Shown: piece by piece, positions 33,161-43,062 of the stretch | How the letters are laid out: every line of letters starts with the position of its first letter | Numbering within the stretch: the first letter of the stretch is position 1 | Source of the DNA: Candidatus Syntrophopropionicum ammoniitolerans | GTDB lineage: Bacteria; Bacillota; Desulfotomaculia; Desulfotomaculales; Pelotomaculaceae | Direction of reading: 5' to 3' | DNA length: 52,938 nucleotides | NCBI GenBank assembly: GCA_013201395.1 | Contig: JABMJD010000011.1 | Span: 1 to 52,938, forward strand | The notes under the pieces: model-generated | Databases searched by the model: none | Told to the model about the DNA's origin: nothing | What the model saw: the letters and a program-made list of their open reading frames with translations, nothing else | Position numbers and translations under genes: made by a program

Positions 33161-33568
33161 TTAAATACGTGTCTTGTGTATAATCGTTGAGGAAGGGGAA
33201 TTGGCCGCACTGGTTCCATTGCAGTTGCCGGGTAGGTCATAGGGTGTAAAAATACTATTTGACCGCAACAAGGGCATAAATATATTTTCTTTATATAATG
33301 TGCCTATTTCACAATAATAAGACCTGCCCGGCTGGACATTTTTGAAATAATGATTTTTTTCCTTCAGGTCAAAGTTATATGTCTGGCAAAGCTTGCCTGA
33401 CACCATACTCAGCCTAATCTGCATATTCTTTTTTCTGCGCAGCGCGCTTTTTAAACCTGGCGACAACTCCCAGTATGCGTAGAGGATTTTTGGCCCTTGA
33501 AATAATAAGAAGAGTGTATTTTCGTGGTATTCCTCCGGTAATATCCTTTTAAACTCCTCACTTCCCAC
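33161..33568 (-). CDS. DUF4912 domain-containing protein
   Basis: 135 residues; LFLLFQGPKILYAYWELSPGL and the later QPGRSYYCEIGTLYKENIFMPLLRSN are the DUF4912 pattern, a beta-rich domain of unknown function seen in Firmicutes. The last 25 residues are low-complexity (Asn/Ser/Thr). GTG 33568 follows AAAGGAGA. Convergent with lgt; 41 bases separate them and no terminator hairpin was found. Confidence 0.82.
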   Translation of the reverse strand: MGSEEFKRILPEEYHENTLFLLFQGPKILYAYWELSPGLKSALRRKKNMQIRLSMVSGKLCQTYNFDLKEKNHYFKNVQPGRSYYCEIGTLYKENIFMPLLRSNSIFTPYDLPGNCNGTSAANSPSSTIIHKTRI

Positions 33569-33648
33569 TTGCTATCTCCTTTCCCTTTTTATAGGTAGTT
33601 AGACAGGGGCTATTAGAACTCCTTCCAAATAGTTGATATTAAGGAACT

Positions 33649-33678
33649 AAAAAAGCGCTGTACCCGGTACGGCGCTTT
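33649..33678 (-). terminator. Terminator of hisG
   Basis: AAAGCGCCGTACC-GGGTACAGCGCTTTTTT on the minus strand, starting ten bases after the hisG stop. Confidence 0.8.
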
Positions 33679-33687
33679 AAAGCAAAT

Positions 33688-34557
33688 CTATGGTATTACC
33701 TTCGTCAGGGGATATTCGATGATATCCTGAGCCCCTGCCTTTTTCAAAGCAGGTATCAAGTCCCTGACCTGTTTTTCCTCTAGTATTACCTCGATAGCAA
33801 CCCAATTGCTGTGTACCAGTTGTGAGATAGTAGGCTGTTTCATGGCCGGCAACACATCGAGGATGGCGTCCAGTTCTTCACCAGGCACATTCATTTTTAA
33901 GCCGACCTTAGATCTTGCTCGTAGTGCACCCTGAAGTAATACCGACAGGCTCTGTAATTTTTCCCTCTTCCAGGGGTCCTCCCAGGCAGCAGTATTGGCA
34001 TGCAGTTTTGTTGTAGATTCAAGAATGGTTGTTAAAATACGCAGGTTATTAGCTTTAATAGAACTGCCTGTTTCCGTTATATCAGCGATGGCATCGACAA
34101 GATGAGGCACCTTTACTTCCGTTGCACCGTAAGAAAACTCAACTGAGGCATTAACCCCATTGTTTTTCAGGTAATTTTCCGTTACCTTTACTAATTCTGT
34201 GGCAATCCTCTTGCCGTTTAAATCAGATACCTTTACAATATCACTGTCCCTGGCAACGGCAATTACAAGGCGTATTGGGTTTGGGGTGCTTTTAGCATAA
34301 ACTAAATCCGCCACCTCAACCACATTGGCCTCGTTTTCCAAAATCCAGTCTAGCCCGCTTATACCCGCGTCAAGCACACCTTCATCTACATATCTAGGTA
34401 TTTCCTGGGCCCTCATCAGAATTATATCCAGCTCCGGGTCGTTTACCACGGGGAAATAGGAGCGTGAGCGCACATTAATAACGAAACCTGCCTGTTTAAA
34501 AAGATCAAAGGTAGCCTCTTGCAGGCTCCCTTTGGGCAAACCTAATCTTAATTTCAA
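33688..34557 (-). CDS. hisG: ATP phosphoribosyltransferase, long form
   Basis: 289 residues: catalytic domains (LRLGLPKGSL, DAGISGLDWI, ATELVKVTENYL, ADITETGSSIKANNL) plus the C-terminal ACT-like regulatory domain of the HisG long form (PTISQLVHSNWVAIEVILEE). It joins ATP and PRPP in the first step of histidine synthesis and is feedback-inhibited by histidine through the C-terminal domain. TTG 34557 follows GGAGGAAAAGGG. It stands alone, away from any other his gene in the window. Confidence 0.95.
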   Translation of the reverse strand: MKLRLGLPKGSLQEATFDLFKQAGFVINVRSRSYFPVVNDPELDIILMRAQEIPRYVDEGVLDAGISGLDWILENEANVVEVADLVYAKSTPNPIRLVIAVARDSDIVKVSDLNGKRIATELVKVTENYLKNNGVNASVEFSYGATEVKVPHLVDAIADITETGSSIKANNLRILTTILESTTKLHANTAAWEDPWKREKLQSLSVLLQGALRARSKVGLKMNVPGEELDAILDVLPAMKQPTISQLVHSNWVAIEVILEEKQVRDLIPALKKAGAQDIIEYPLTKVIP

Positions 34558-34654
34558 ACCCTTTTCCTCCTCTGTAACGTTACCGCAAATGATTACATTT
34601 AAAAAGTATACCTCCAGGAAATTCAGGTGTCAAGATCAGCATTATAGCTAAAGG

Positions 34655-35794
34655 TTAGGGGATGGTTAATATTTGACCCGGATAAATTAGGTCCGTATCC
34701 GTAAGTTTGTTTAACCTGGCGATAGCACCCACAGTGGTCTGATAATGCAAGGCCAGGGTGTACAGTGTCTCACCTGGACTGACTACATGTATGGAATTAG
34801 GGTCACCTGTGGTTGTCAGTTGCCATACCTGAACCGAACCATCAGATGTGCCCACTCCCAGCAGCCCGGCACTGCCTAATACCAGACTGAATATTGGTCT
34901 TCCTACATTTACGGCCCAATCCGGCCCAGCCCTTACGACCGGTGCTTTAAAACCAAAAAGAAAACCACCGGGGCTCCCGGCAACAAGGGTTTCCCTGCTT
35001 TCCCCGGCAACCATCCCAGTGGTTAATGCAGGTATAAAGCTGCCCAAGTTATTGGAGGTTAGAATGTTATCTAAATGATCATTTACCCCAACTATACGCA
35101 GTGCTCCATCCCCGCCACCCCAGGCGCCCTCTTCAGCATTTGATCCCCTTAGTCTGCCGGTTGTAAGAGACATCACAGATGCCGGCAAATTCGGCTCCTC
35201 CGGTCCCTCAACAAACCCCCTTTCAGTAAATAACAAGGTTAGTAAACCAGAGGTACTATTATTTTTATAGGCTGCCACAATTAACGGCAAATTTCCTACC
35301 CCCCGATCCAGAACGGCCACCTTTTGGGACGGCCCCGGCAATATCCTAATAGCCAACAGCTCAAGTGTTGCCGCCTGTGGTTGCCTGTATATATAAAGCG
35401 CCTCCTTCCCTTCGGACGCAGCAATAACCTCTTCCCGGCCATCACCATCAATGTCGGCAATGGCCAGATCGACAAAAAACGCGCCTGGTTCGGGCTCTGT
35501 TTCAAATACTCTGGCCGGCATTCCTTCTTGTATAGTAAAAACAATAAGCCTATCAGCTGTACCTACGACTATAAACTGCGACTGCCGCCCCACCGCCAGA
35601 CTTAACACCCGAGTGCCCACATCTGCCGTGCCGGAGAGTGTATATTCCGCTGCTGCGGGCACAAAAAGATAAACTACATTGCCTGCTGCCGCAACCAGTT
35701 GGGCTTGACTGCTATTGGTTTTTCTCCAGGAGACCCTAACCGGGTTATTGAAATTTGTCTGCGACCATATTTGATTAGCTCTTATATTTGGCAC
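34655..35794 (-). CDS. Beta-propeller/FG-GAP-like protein with C-terminal LysM domain
   Basis: About 380 residues. Repeated beta-strand blocks with an FG-GAP-like IADIDGDGREEVIAASEG suggest a beta-propeller of about 290 residues, followed by a LysM domain (HVVSPGETLYTLALHYQTT...IYPGQILTIP). LysM binds peptidoglycan or related glycans. No signal peptide or membrane helix is visible, which is odd for a cell-wall protein; spore-coat proteins often carry LysM without a signal, so a spore-surface role is possible (inference). GTG 35794 has AAGGGGATG at good spacing; ATG 35803 lies directly on that site. Confidence 0.78.
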   Translation of the reverse strand: MPNIRANQIWSQTNFNNPVRVSWRKTNSSQAQLVAAAGNVVYLFVPAAAEYTLSGTADVGTRVLSLAVGRQSQFIVVGTADRLIVFTIQEGMPARVFETEPEPGAFFVDLAIADIDGDGREEVIAASEGKEALYIYRQPQAATLELLAIRILPGPSQKVAVLDRGVGNLPLIVAAYKNNSTSGLLTLLFTERGFVEGPEEPNLPASVMSLTTGRLRGSNAEEGAWGGGDGALRIVGVNDHLDNILTSNNLGSFIPALTTGMVAGESRETLVAGSPGGFLFGFKAPVVRAGPDWAVNVGRPIFSLVLGSAGLLGVGTSDGSVQVWQLTTTGDPNSIHVVSPGETLYTLALHYQTTVGAIARLNKLTDTDLIYPGQILTIP

Positions 35795-35864
35795 ATAAAC
35801 CATCCCCTTATAATTTTATTCTAGATCTATGCCTTATTTTTATAAATGACCCCTGTCTTTTCTA

Positions 35865-35894
35865 GAAAAAATAAAAACCGGTCACAGGACCGGT
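35865..35894 (-). terminator. Terminator of the AbrB-type gene
   Basis: ACCGGTC-CTGT-GACCGGT followed on the minus strand by TTTTTATTTTTT, 60 bases after the AbrB-type gene. Confidence 0.8.
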
Positions 35895-35956
35895 AGAGAG
35901 ATTTTTTACAGTGCACAGTATCAGGGGTTAACCTATCTAATATAAATTTAAAAGAC

Positions 35957-36172
35957 CTACAATACTGAAACCACGAATTCTTGATTATTATCATTATCGG
36001 ATATTATATCCTTTGTTTCTATCTCATCTTTATTCCCTGTTTTTTTCATGATCAACATCCCTGCGCGAATCTCTAATGCAATGTCGTTCCCACTCTTGAT
36101 ATCCAAGAAATTCATAATCGAACGTGGTATGGTGATCTTACCGTCGGGAGTCAAATGGGATAATTTTATCAT
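35957..36172 (-). CDS. AbrB/SpoVT-type DNA-binding protein
   Basis: 71 residues. The first 45 form a swapped-hairpin AbrB domain (LTPDGKITIPRSIMNFLDIKSGNDIALEIRAGMLIMKK); the tail is acidic and Asn-rich. Likely a dimeric transition-state-type regulator or the antitoxin-like half of such a system, though no toxin gene is adjacent. ATG 36172 follows AAGGAAGTG. Confidence 0.85.
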   Translation of the reverse strand: MIKLSHLTPDGKITIPRSIMNFLDIKSGNDIALEIRAGMLIMKKTGNKDEIETKDIISDNDNNQEFVVSVL

Positions 36173-36372
36173 TTTTCACTTCCTTTTTTGCTGTGATAGC
36201 CGCCGGCCTTTTCATTATAATTTACCCCCTGGTTTATATCCAGAGTGTATTAATGTCGAGACATGTCACTCATTGCTCTCAAGCCTAATTAGATAATAAT
36301 TTTTACTTGAAATATTCCCTGGATAGGATAAGATACCAGAAAAAGAGGTTTCATAATCAAAGGGGGATCCCA

Positions 36373-37563
36373 ATGGCTATATCAAAAAAAATAGAAAAAG
36401 CAATTTCAGGTGCCTCCTGGATCCGTAAAATGTTTGAGGAAGGCGAAAGATTAAGAAGAATCTATGGAAGTGAAAAGGTTTATGACTTCACCCTCGGTAA
36501 TCCTGAACTGGAACCACCGGCAGCTTTCAAAGATGCGTTAAAGGAGATTGCCTTAAAACCTGTCCCCGGGATGCACCGTTATATGAGCAACGCCGGCTAT
36601 GAGGAAACACGCCGGGCTGTTGCAGAAATGCTGGCCAACCGGGATGGGCTGCCTTTTACAGAAAACAACGTAATAATGACCTGCGGCGCCGGAGCCGCAC
36701 TAAATGTAGTCTTAAAGTCAATACTTGATCCTGGCGATGAGGTGATTATTTTATCACCCTACTTTGTAGAGTACAAATTCTATATTGACAACCAGGTTGG
36801 CATATCTAAGGTAGCGGCCACAAAGAAAGATTTCACCTTGGACATAGAGGCCATACACAGCGCTATAACCCCTCGAACCAAGGGTATCATCATCAACACA
36901 CCCAACAATCCAACTGGGGTAATTTATAACGAGGAATCACTCCAAGAATTGGGCCGCATGGTTGCGGATATGGAAAACAAATTTGCCAACCAAATATTTG
37001 TTATATCTGATGAACCCTATGCCAAGATTATCTATGATGATCTATCCCTGCCCAGTATTTTTAACTGCATCAAAAATAGCATAGTTGTTACTTCACATAG
37101 TAAAGACCTGGCACTGCCGGGAGAACGTATCGGTTATGCGGCAATATCACCGCTGATAGAAAATGGTGGATTGCTGATGGAGGCGCTAGTTTTCTGCAAC
37201 CGTACCCTTGGTTTTGTCAACGCACCGGCACTAATGCAACGCCTTGTAACCGGCCTACAGCATGAAAGTGTGGACATAGCCGGATACCAGGAAAAGAGGG
37301 ACATTCTATATGACCACCTGACTGCTTTTGGTTTTAAAATGGTTAAACCCCAGGGAGCCTTTTATCTTTTCCCCCAATCACCCCTGTCGGACGACGTTGA
37401 ATTTGTCATGGCTGCCCAAAAACACAACATCCTGCTGGTACCCGGCAGTGGTTTTGGAGCGGCGGGGTATTTCCGCATCGCCTACTGCATTGACAAAAAA
37501 ATTATTCTTAATTCACTGCCGGCCTTTAAAACACTAGCTACTGAATTGGGCATGATCGGTTAG
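36373..37563 (+). CDS. Pyridoxal phosphate-dependent aminotransferase (class I/II)
   Basis: 396 residues, fold type I. GNPELEPPAAFKDAL, TCGAGAALNVVLKSI, NTPNNPTGVIY, SDEPYAKIIYD and the PLP-lysine region SHSKDLALPGERIGY are all present, Lys at about residue 240. It transfers amino groups between an amino acid and a 2-oxo acid; the specificity is not deducible, aspartate-type being most common for this subgroup. ATG 36373 follows AAGGGGGA; an upstream in-frame ATG at 36307 lacks a binding site. Monocistronic, ended by the hairpin at 37586-37616. Confidence 0.92.
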   Translation: MAISKKIEKAISGASWIRKMFEEGERLRRIYGSEKVYDFTLGNPELEPPAAFKDALKEIALKPVPGMHRYMSNAGYEETRRAVAEMLANRDGLPFTENNVIMTCGAGAALNVVLKSILDPGDEVIILSPYFVEYKFYIDNQVGISKVAATKKDFTLDIEAIHSAITPRTKGIIINTPNNPTGVIYNEESLQELGRMVADMENKFANQIFVISDEPYAKIIYDDLSLPSIFNCIKNSIVVTSHSKDLALPGERIGYAAISPLIENGGLLMEALVFCNRTLGFVNAPALMQRLVTGLQHESVDIAGYQEKRDILYDHLTAFGFKMVKPQGAFYLFPQSPLSDDVEFVMAAQKHNILLVPGSGFGAAGYFRIAYCIDKKIILNSLPAFKTLATELGMIG

Positions 37564-37585
37564 AAGAAGAATAGTATCCAGTTTA

Positions 37586-37616
37586 GAAACAAAACGAACC
37601 CGGCCCTGCCGGGTTC
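37586..37616. terminator. Terminator between aminotransferase and DUF456 genes
   Basis: GAACCCGGC-CCT-GCCGGGTTC, nine perfect GC-rich pairs, with GTTTTGTTTC after it on the minus strand. It separates two convergent genes. Confidence 0.7.
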
Positions 37617-37620
37617 GGTC

Positions 37621-38100
37621 TTAAAACACCGCCATAAAGAACCACATAATCATAATTACTTCTATTGCCAGCTTAATGACAAGTCCACCAAAAAAACCAA
37701 CCAGTGTACCAACACCAACCTTAAAGGCTTTATCCAGGGTATTATTCAAATATAGTTCCCCCGCCACAGCTCCCAGAAAAGGGCCGAATATTAGACCAAA
37801 GGGACCCAATAGAACCAACCCCAGCAGGGCGCCGATAACACTGCCCCAAATGGCCTCCCTGGAACCGCCGTAGCGGTGAACCCCCCAGGCACCGGCCAGA
37901 TAGTCAACAATAAATACTAACACCACCACCAGGCCCTGCCCAAGAAAAAATGTCCAGGGAAGATTATCAAAACCTGCTATCAGGCCATACAGCAACATGC
38001 CCAACCAGATTAAGGGTGCACCCGGCAATAACGGCAGCACAGTGCCAATCAAACCTGCTATAAAAAACAAGATTGCTATGATTATCCCGATAATGGACAT
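37621..38100 (-). CDS. DUF456 domain-containing membrane protein
   Basis: 159 residues, about five hydrophobic helices with glycine-rich turns (GTVLPLLPGAPLIWLGMLLYG, DYLAGAWGVHRYGGSREAIWG, GPFGLIFGPFLGAVAGELYL). This is the DUF456 pattern; function unknown. ATG 38100 follows GAGGGGTG. Own terminator at 37586, another hairpin (38143-38170) just upstream. Confidence 0.88.
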   Translation of the reverse strand: MSIIGIIIAILFFIAGLIGTVLPLLPGAPLIWLGMLLYGLIAGFDNLPWTFFLGQGLVVVLVFIVDYLAGAWGVHRYGGSREAIWGSVIGALLGLVLLGPFGLIFGPFLGAVAGELYLNNTLDKAFKVGVGTLVGFFGGLVIKLAIEVIMIMWFFMAVF

Positions 38101-38142
38101 GTTTTTACACCCCTCACTACCATTCTAATATATTATAGGATA

Positions 38143-38170
38143 AAAAAGACCACCCTATAGTGGCCTTTTT
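38143..38170. terminator. Intrinsic terminator of the small 62-aa gene
   Basis: AAGGCCAC-TATAGG-GTGGTCTT with T-runs on both sides, 15 bases beyond the stop of the small gene. Confidence 0.75.
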
Positions 38171-38184
38171 GTTTGTTAATCCTT

Positions 38185-38373
38185 TTAAATTACATCACCT
38201 GTTACATCTACCTCCACAGGCCTTCGTCTCCGTATAATGCCCTTCAATCTACAGGTGGCTTTATCGGTAGACTCAGTAATGGATTCACCCTTTAGGTGCC
38301 TGTTAATCCTTGAAAGGGCAATAAACGCGAGCGCAGCCGCACTAATCTTGGCAATGGTACGAAACGAGAACAT
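38185..38373 (-). CDS. Small hypothetical protein with N-terminal hydrophobic helix (62 aa)
   Basis: 62 residues from ATG 38373, supported by AAGGGGGC with six-base spacing and followed by a good terminator. The N-terminus (RTIAKISAAALAFIALSRINRHL) could be a short membrane anchor or amphipathic helix; the rest is basic (LKGIIRRRRPVEVDVTG). I do not recognise the family. It lies downstream of cwlD on the same strand, 135 bases away, and could be a small spore or envelope protein. Confidence 0.6.
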   Translation of the reverse strand: MFSFRTIAKISAAALAFIALSRINRHLKGESITESTDKATCRLKGIIRRRRPVEVDVTGDVI

Positions 38374-38508
38374 AAGAGCGCCCCCTTATCATATTGATAT
38401 CTCTATTTTTGCCGGAAGCGCTATTTGTATTCACCTCTAATCGGAGCACAGGCTTTCTCTATTTTCAATGGCATCCGTTTTTTGTGCACTAGATTAAAAA
38501 CGATCCCA

Positions 38509-39282
38509 CTAATTCCTCTGGCCGAAGCCAGGCCCCACCCGCGTAGTTGCCGCGCTAGCATCGGCCAGAAATCGGGCCGTACCGGCATATATGGACCAGG
38601 CTATTTTTTGTTGATAAACAGGATCCAACATCAGTTTTTCTTCACCAGGGTTAGAAATAAAACCGATCTCAACTATAACACTGGGCATTTTAGTTGTCCG
38701 GCAGGTGAAGTAATCAACCTGCTTGGCGTGACGGCCGGAATTTTGCAAAAAGCTATTTAGTTCCTTTTGAATAGCTATGGCCAGTTTTTCACTTTCCTCT
38801 GATCCGGGCTGGGAAAATGTCTGGGGGCCACACTCACGCTTATCAGGAAAACTATTCACATGAATACTCATAAAAATGTCTGCATTATTTTGATTGGCCA
38901 ACTCTACCCGCCTGGTTAAATCCTGCATTTTTATTTGATGAAAATTAGGCAGCCCCTCATCGCTAAGGTCCCGATCATTTTCCCTGGTCAGTAGCACCTG
39001 GGCACCGGATTGGCGCATAATATCAGCCAGTTTCATGGAAACATCCAATACTATATCCTTTTCCACCACACCTTTGCTCCCCAGGGCACCTGGATCCACT
39101 CCCCCATGGCCGGGATCTATCACAATCAATTTATCAGCCATAACCCAGGATAGTGTTGAAATATAATGCTCCTCATACCTTTTGTAAACAGATTTATAAT
39201 AGACTAGAAGAATTATTAGAAGCAGCGCAATAACCACAACGCTGCTTTTCCTTAATTTAAACGCACGTAGCATAAGAGTCAA
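38509..39282 (-). CDS. cwlD: N-acetylmuramoyl-L-alanine amidase CwlD
   Basis: 257 residues: one N-terminal membrane helix (residues 14-28), then an Amidase_3 domain with VIDPGHGGVDPGALG (zinc His59), KDIVLDVSMKLADIM, SIHVNSF and VIVEIGFISNPGEE. CwlD cleaves the stem peptide during muramic-delta-lactam formation in spore cortex, which germination enzymes need. TTG 39282 is used (AGGA at seven bases). Identification as CwlD rather than another amidase rests on length, the single anchor and the absence of other domains. Confidence 0.88.
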   Translation of the reverse strand: MTLMLRAFKLRKSSVVVIALLLIILLVYYKSVYKRYEEHYISTLSWVMADKLIVIDPGHGGVDPGALGSKGVVEKDIVLDVSMKLADIMRQSGAQVLLTRENDRDLSDEGLPNFHQIKMQDLTRRVELANQNNADIFMSIHVNSFPDKRECGPQTFSQPGSEESEKLAIAIQKELNSFLQNSGRHAKQVDYFTCRTTKMPSVIVEIGFISNPGEEKLMLDPVYQQKIAWSIYAGTARFLADASAATTRVGPGFGQRN

Positions 39283-39361
39283 TTGCCATTCCTGCCCTTC
39301 TAAGGGTTGGGTTACTTCAACCCTGTTTTAGCTAATGGTGTATATCTGCTATTTTAGAAGG

Positions 39362-39396
39362 TATGCCTGTTTTTTTAAAATATGTATACAGGCATA
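39362..39396. repeat. Inverted repeat between cwlD and selB
   Basis: TATGCCTGT and ACAGGCATA form a perfect nine-base inverted repeat with a 17-base A/T-rich loop, 80 bases upstream of cwlD and 156 bases after selB. It may be an operator or a weak terminator. Confidence 0.4.
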
Positions 39397-39551
39397 AAAC
39401 AGAATTTTTCCTATTGGCAATTGCTGTTATTGCTGGACGGTTCCTAATACCTGACCTCCAGCATACAAACAAAGAGCTACCTATGTATCCGTATTATGCT
39501 GGTATTGTATGAGAACATTATTGGGAAGCTGTCCTGGTGTTAACCCGTGTA

Positions 39552-41477
39552 TTAGCGGTTATCCAGTGCCTTGCCTGGCAGGCGTTTGTCACCCACCCGC
39601 CTGGTTAATCGCTCCTGGTCAAAATACCCCAGCAGCGGTAGAGCATATTTACGTGAGGTCTGGAGTAAGTCCCGCAGTTCCCCCACTGTTATTTCACCAT
39701 GCTCATTAAGATAGGCGGTAACCTTCTTTATCGCCTCCAGCAAAACCTCTCTCTGGAAATAGAGTCCTTCAACCACCTTGACCATTTCCCCTGTTCTTAA
39801 TAAATATTGCAGCAATTCTTCTCCCTCTGTTTCATTAACCCCCACCCTATTACTGAGTTCATTCCAGGATGGTGGAAGAAAAGCGGAATCAGCCATGACC
39901 TGGGTTATCTGCCGGATTAGCTTTTTTTGCTCCTGATTAGGGCCAACGGCAAAATCCCTCACCGCCACGACCTTTGGCATCACTCTGAGAATACCTTCCT
40001 TTGCCATTTCTAATAACATCATTTGAAACATTTTTGCATTCAGTTGTGGAAATTTTCTTGAACGTATCTCTTCCTTCGGATAGCCGTCCCTTAAAGGAAA
40101 CTTCTGATGATAGGAAACCACCAGGGTTTTTATGTCCTGCAACCAGCTGTTGTAAACAGTTGTTGAGACCAGGTATTGTTTACCTTCACCACTAATTATT
40201 CTAACCTCTTTTTCTTCGGCCAATGTGGTAGCCGCCCTCATCACTTCCTCTTCCTGCAAACCGGTACCCTCTGCCACCAGCGCCGGCAGGTGTATGTTGC
40301 TATTGGCGTCAAGGTATAATTTTACCATTTCAGAAGGGTCACCTTTCTCCTTTGTGGACAGGGTTTCCAGCACATCATTGCGAAAGCGTTTGTGCTTACG
40401 TTTGGGTGCGGGGTCGATAATAGTCCCGCCACCAATTGTCCGCATTGGTGAGTATGATCTAATCACAAAGCGATCCCCTTTAACCGGCACTGTCAGATCC
40501 TCCAGTATCACCTGAGCATAAACCATGGATCCAGGTTCCAGCTCATCCCTATCCAGCAGCACAACCCGCCCCAGTGTCTCCCTGGTACCCAAATAAAAAC
40601 GTACCCGGGCTCTATTTTTCAGGGGTTTAACAGCATTTTTAAGCAGCAACAAACGCACATCCAGACGTTGTGCCGGTTTGATCAGCCCTGATCCGGCAAC
40701 AATACTACCCCGGCTAATTTGTTCGGCCTCTAGACCCGCCAGGTTAACCGCTACCCTCTGGCCGGCCTCAGCAGTCTCAACCTTTTCACCGTGTATCTGA
40801 ATGGTACGAACTCTGGCCGACAAACCTTCCGGTTGGATCTCAACTACCTCACCAACTTTTATTACACCGGATAGTAGTGTTCCAGTCACCACCGTACCAA
40901 AACCTGTTATGGTAAAAACCCTGTCTACAGGTAACCTGGGCAGGCCCCGGCCAATCTTCGGGGCCACCTCTCCTACTGCCCGATCGATTAAATCAAGCAA
41001 CTGGGGAATTCCCTTTTTAGTAACTGATGACACCAGCACCACAGGGGCATCTGCCAGGACCGTGCCTAGTAAGAAATCATCTACATCTTCTCTAACTAGT
41101 TCCAACCATTCAGCATCCACAAGATCACACTTGGTGAGTACAACTATCCCCTTATTGACCTGAAGAAGTTCAATAATATCCATATGCTCCCTGGTTTGGG
41201 GCATGACGCCCTCATCTGCTGCTATTACCAGCAGCACCAAATCAAATCCACCGGCCCCGGCCAGCATGTTTTTGATGAACCGTTCGTGCCCGGGCACATC
41301 AACAATACCGGCCCGGCTACCACCGGGAAGATTGAGATAGGTAAAACCAAGCTCAATGGATATACCGCGCTCTTTTTCTTCCTTCAAGCGATCGGTATCA
41401 ACCCCGGTCATAGCTCTTACCAATGCGGTTTTTCCATGATCCACATGCCCCGCTGTCCCGATAATAAGGTGTTTCAA
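39552..41477 (-). CDS. selB: Selenocysteine-specific translation elongation factor
   Basis: 641 residues. N-terminal EF-Tu-like GTPase: [38 protein letters not shown]; then domains II-III, and C-terminal winged-helix repeats that bind the SECIS hairpin in mRNA. SelB delivers Sec-tRNA to in-frame UGA codons. TTG 41477 gives the usual [11 protein letters not shown] and has GGAAGTG six bases upstream; an earlier in-frame TTG is less likely. It follows selA closely and forms a two-gene operon with it. Confidence 0.96.
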   Translation of the reverse strand: MKHLIIGTAGHVDHGKTALVRAMTGVDTDRLKEEKERGISIELGFTYLNLPGGSRAGIVDVPGHERFIKNMLAGAGGFDLVLLVIAADEGVMPQTREHMDIIELLQVNKGIVVLTKCDLVDAEWLELVREDVDDFLLGTVLADAPVVLVSSVTKKGIPQLLDLIDRAVGEVAPKIGRGLPRLPVDRVFTITGFGTVVTGTLLSGVIKVGEVVEIQPEGLSARVRTIQIHGEKVETAEAGQRVAVNLAGLEAEQISRGSIVAGSGLIKPAQRLDVRLLLLKNAVKPLKNRARVRFYLGTRETLGRVVLLDRDELEPGSMVYAQVILEDLTVPVKGDRFVIRSYSPMRTIGGGTIIDPAPKRKHKRFRNDVLETLSTKEKGDPSEMVKLYLDANSNIHLPALVAEGTGLQEEEVMRAATTLAEEKEVRIISGEGKQYLVSTTVYNSWLQDIKTLVVSYHQKFPLRDGYPKEEIRSRKFPQLNAKMFQMMLLEMAKEGILRVMPKVVAVRDFAVGPNQEQKKLIRQITQVMADSAFLPPSWNELSNRVGVNETEGEELLQYLLRTGEMVKVVEGLYFQREVLLEAIKKVTAYLNEHGEITVGELRDLLQTSRKYALPLLGYFDQERLTRRVGDKRLPGKALDNR

Positions 41478-41495
41478 GCTATACACTTCCAATTA

Positions 41496-42905
41496 TCATT
41501 TTAAAGCCCTAGCTAAAGTCACCGCTAGCAGCTGAAATTCCGTATCACTAATGGTCCTGGGATCCAGAACAAGCCTGTCTCCCTGAATTCTCCCTATAAC
41601 TGCCGGATCCCCGTCTCGTAATGCGGCTTGTAGTTCACCTATGCTTTTGTTACACGGGTTCACAGTTACCACTGCGGTAGGAAGCTGCGCTGTGGGCATG
41701 GCCCCACCACCCACTGCCGACATACCTTTTTCGACTGTGAAGGCAACTGTGTTTTTATCTGAAACATCCTCCAACAGGCACCTCAAATGGTGCGCCCTTT
41801 TTGCCAGGACTTCCTGGTTAGCGGTGAGCATTTGTAATGTTGGGATTTCCTGAATTGCCTTTTCTTCATCCCGGTATTCCCTCAGGGTAGCCTCGAGTGC
41901 TGCCACTGTCATCTTATCAATGCGCACCGCTCTGGTTAAGGGATTTTTCTTCATTTTTTCTATATAAATGCGCTTGCCAAGAATGATTCCTGCCTGGGGG
42001 CCGCCCAAAAGTTTATCGCCGCTGAATGTTACTATATCCGGGCCTGCTTTCAGCACCTCCCGTACAGTTGGTTCCTGGGGTAGATTAAAACCACTCATAT
42101 CAAGTAAAAAACCACTACCCTGGTCAGACATTACCGGTAAATTGTATTCCTTACCAATTTGAACCAGTTCCTCGACAGTGGTTTCTCTGGTAAATCCAAC
42201 AATACGATAATTACTGGTATGCACATGCAGCAACAGGGCAGTTTCACTGCAAATAGCCTTTTTATAATCTTCCGGATAGGTTTTGTTGGTAGCGCCTACC
42301 TCCACCAGTTCGGCACCGCTTTGGGCCATAACTTCCGGTATGCGGAAGGAACCGCCAATTTCCACCAATTGCCCCCGGGAAACAATAATCTGCCGCCCCT
42401 TGGCCAGTGTACTCAGTGCCAGCAAAACAGCGGCCGCATTGTTATTAACAACAAGGGCGTCCTCTGCCCCTATTAGTGAGGTAAGCAAACCCTCCACAGC
42501 AGCATATCTGGATCCCCGGCGCCCTGTTTTAAGATCTAGTTCAAGATTGGAATAGTTGGTAGCCGCCATCTTAATAGCCTCTTTGGCGCCTTCACAAAGA
42601 AGGGCCCGCCCCAGGTTCGTGTGGAGTATAATACCGGTAGCATTGATTACCCGGCGCAGGTTTGTCTGTACTGAACACCTTACCATTGCTGTTGTTTTTT
42701 CAACGACCAATTCCAGGCATTCTTTTTTGTTTATGCCCTGAAATTCGCCGGCAGCACCCGCTAGCACTTCCTTCCTGGCACTGGCCAATACAGCCCTTAT
42801 AGCCTCAAGGATTACCATACGCGGGTGGTTTTCCAACATTGCCGTTATGCCGGCATTCCTCAGCACCTCATCAACAGATGGCAGCTGTCTGAGGCTTTTT
42901 TCCAT
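41496..42905 (-). CDS. selA: L-seryl-tRNA(Sec) selenium transferase
   Basis: 469 residues, PLP-dependent fold type [18 protein letters not shown], the phosphate-binding [12 protein letters not shown] and the PLP lysine in [14 protein letters not shown] are conserved. It turns seryl-tRNA-Sec into selenocysteyl-tRNA using selenophosphate. ATG 42905 follows GGGGGA and matches the family start; the frame extends seven codons upstream. selD is not in the window. Confidence 0.96.
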   Translation of the reverse strand: MEKSLRQLPSVDEVLRNAGITAMLENHPRMVILEAIRAVLASARKEVLAGAAGEFQGINKKECLELVVEKTTAMVRCSVQTNLRRVINATGIILHTNLGRALLCEGAKEAIKMAATNYSNLELDLKTGRRGSRYAAVEGLLTSLIGAEDALVVNNNAAAVLLALSTLAKGRQIIVSRGQLVEIGGSFRIPEVMAQSGAELVEVGATNKTYPEDYKKAICSETALLLHVHTSNYRIVGFTRETTVEELVQIGKEYNLPVMSDQGSGFLLDMSGFNLPQEPTVREVLKAGPDIVTFSGDKLLGGPQAGIILGKRIYIEKMKKNPLTRAVRIDKMTVAALEATLREYRDEEKAIQEIPTLQMLTANQEVLAKRAHHLRCLLEDVSDKNTVAFTVEKGMSAVGGGAMPTAQLPTAVVTVNPCNKSIGELQAALRDGDPAVIGRIQGDRLVLDPRTISDTEFQLLAVTLARALK

Positions 42906-42961
42906 ATATATTCCCCCATACAGCATTACAAAAAACTTGTGTTTCCCTATTGACTTTTTAA

Positions 42962-42990
42962 ATTATATGGTAGTAAACCAGCAAAAGCAA
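42962..42990 (-). promoter_or_regulatory. Promoter of selAB
   Basis: TATAAT at 42962-42967 with TTGCTT 17 bases upstream (42985-42990), 57 bases before selA. Good -10, weak -35. Confidence 0.4.
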
Positions 42991-43062
42991 GTATTTAGGA
43001 TATTTGGCGTTTTAGCCATTTTCTTTTAACAAACACCGCTATGCAAAGAACCCCATGCTATA

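Noticed and set aside
39283..39551. Additional small gene between cwlD and selB.
   Set aside because: Frames on both strands are short and lack ribosome binding sites; only an inverted repeat stands out.
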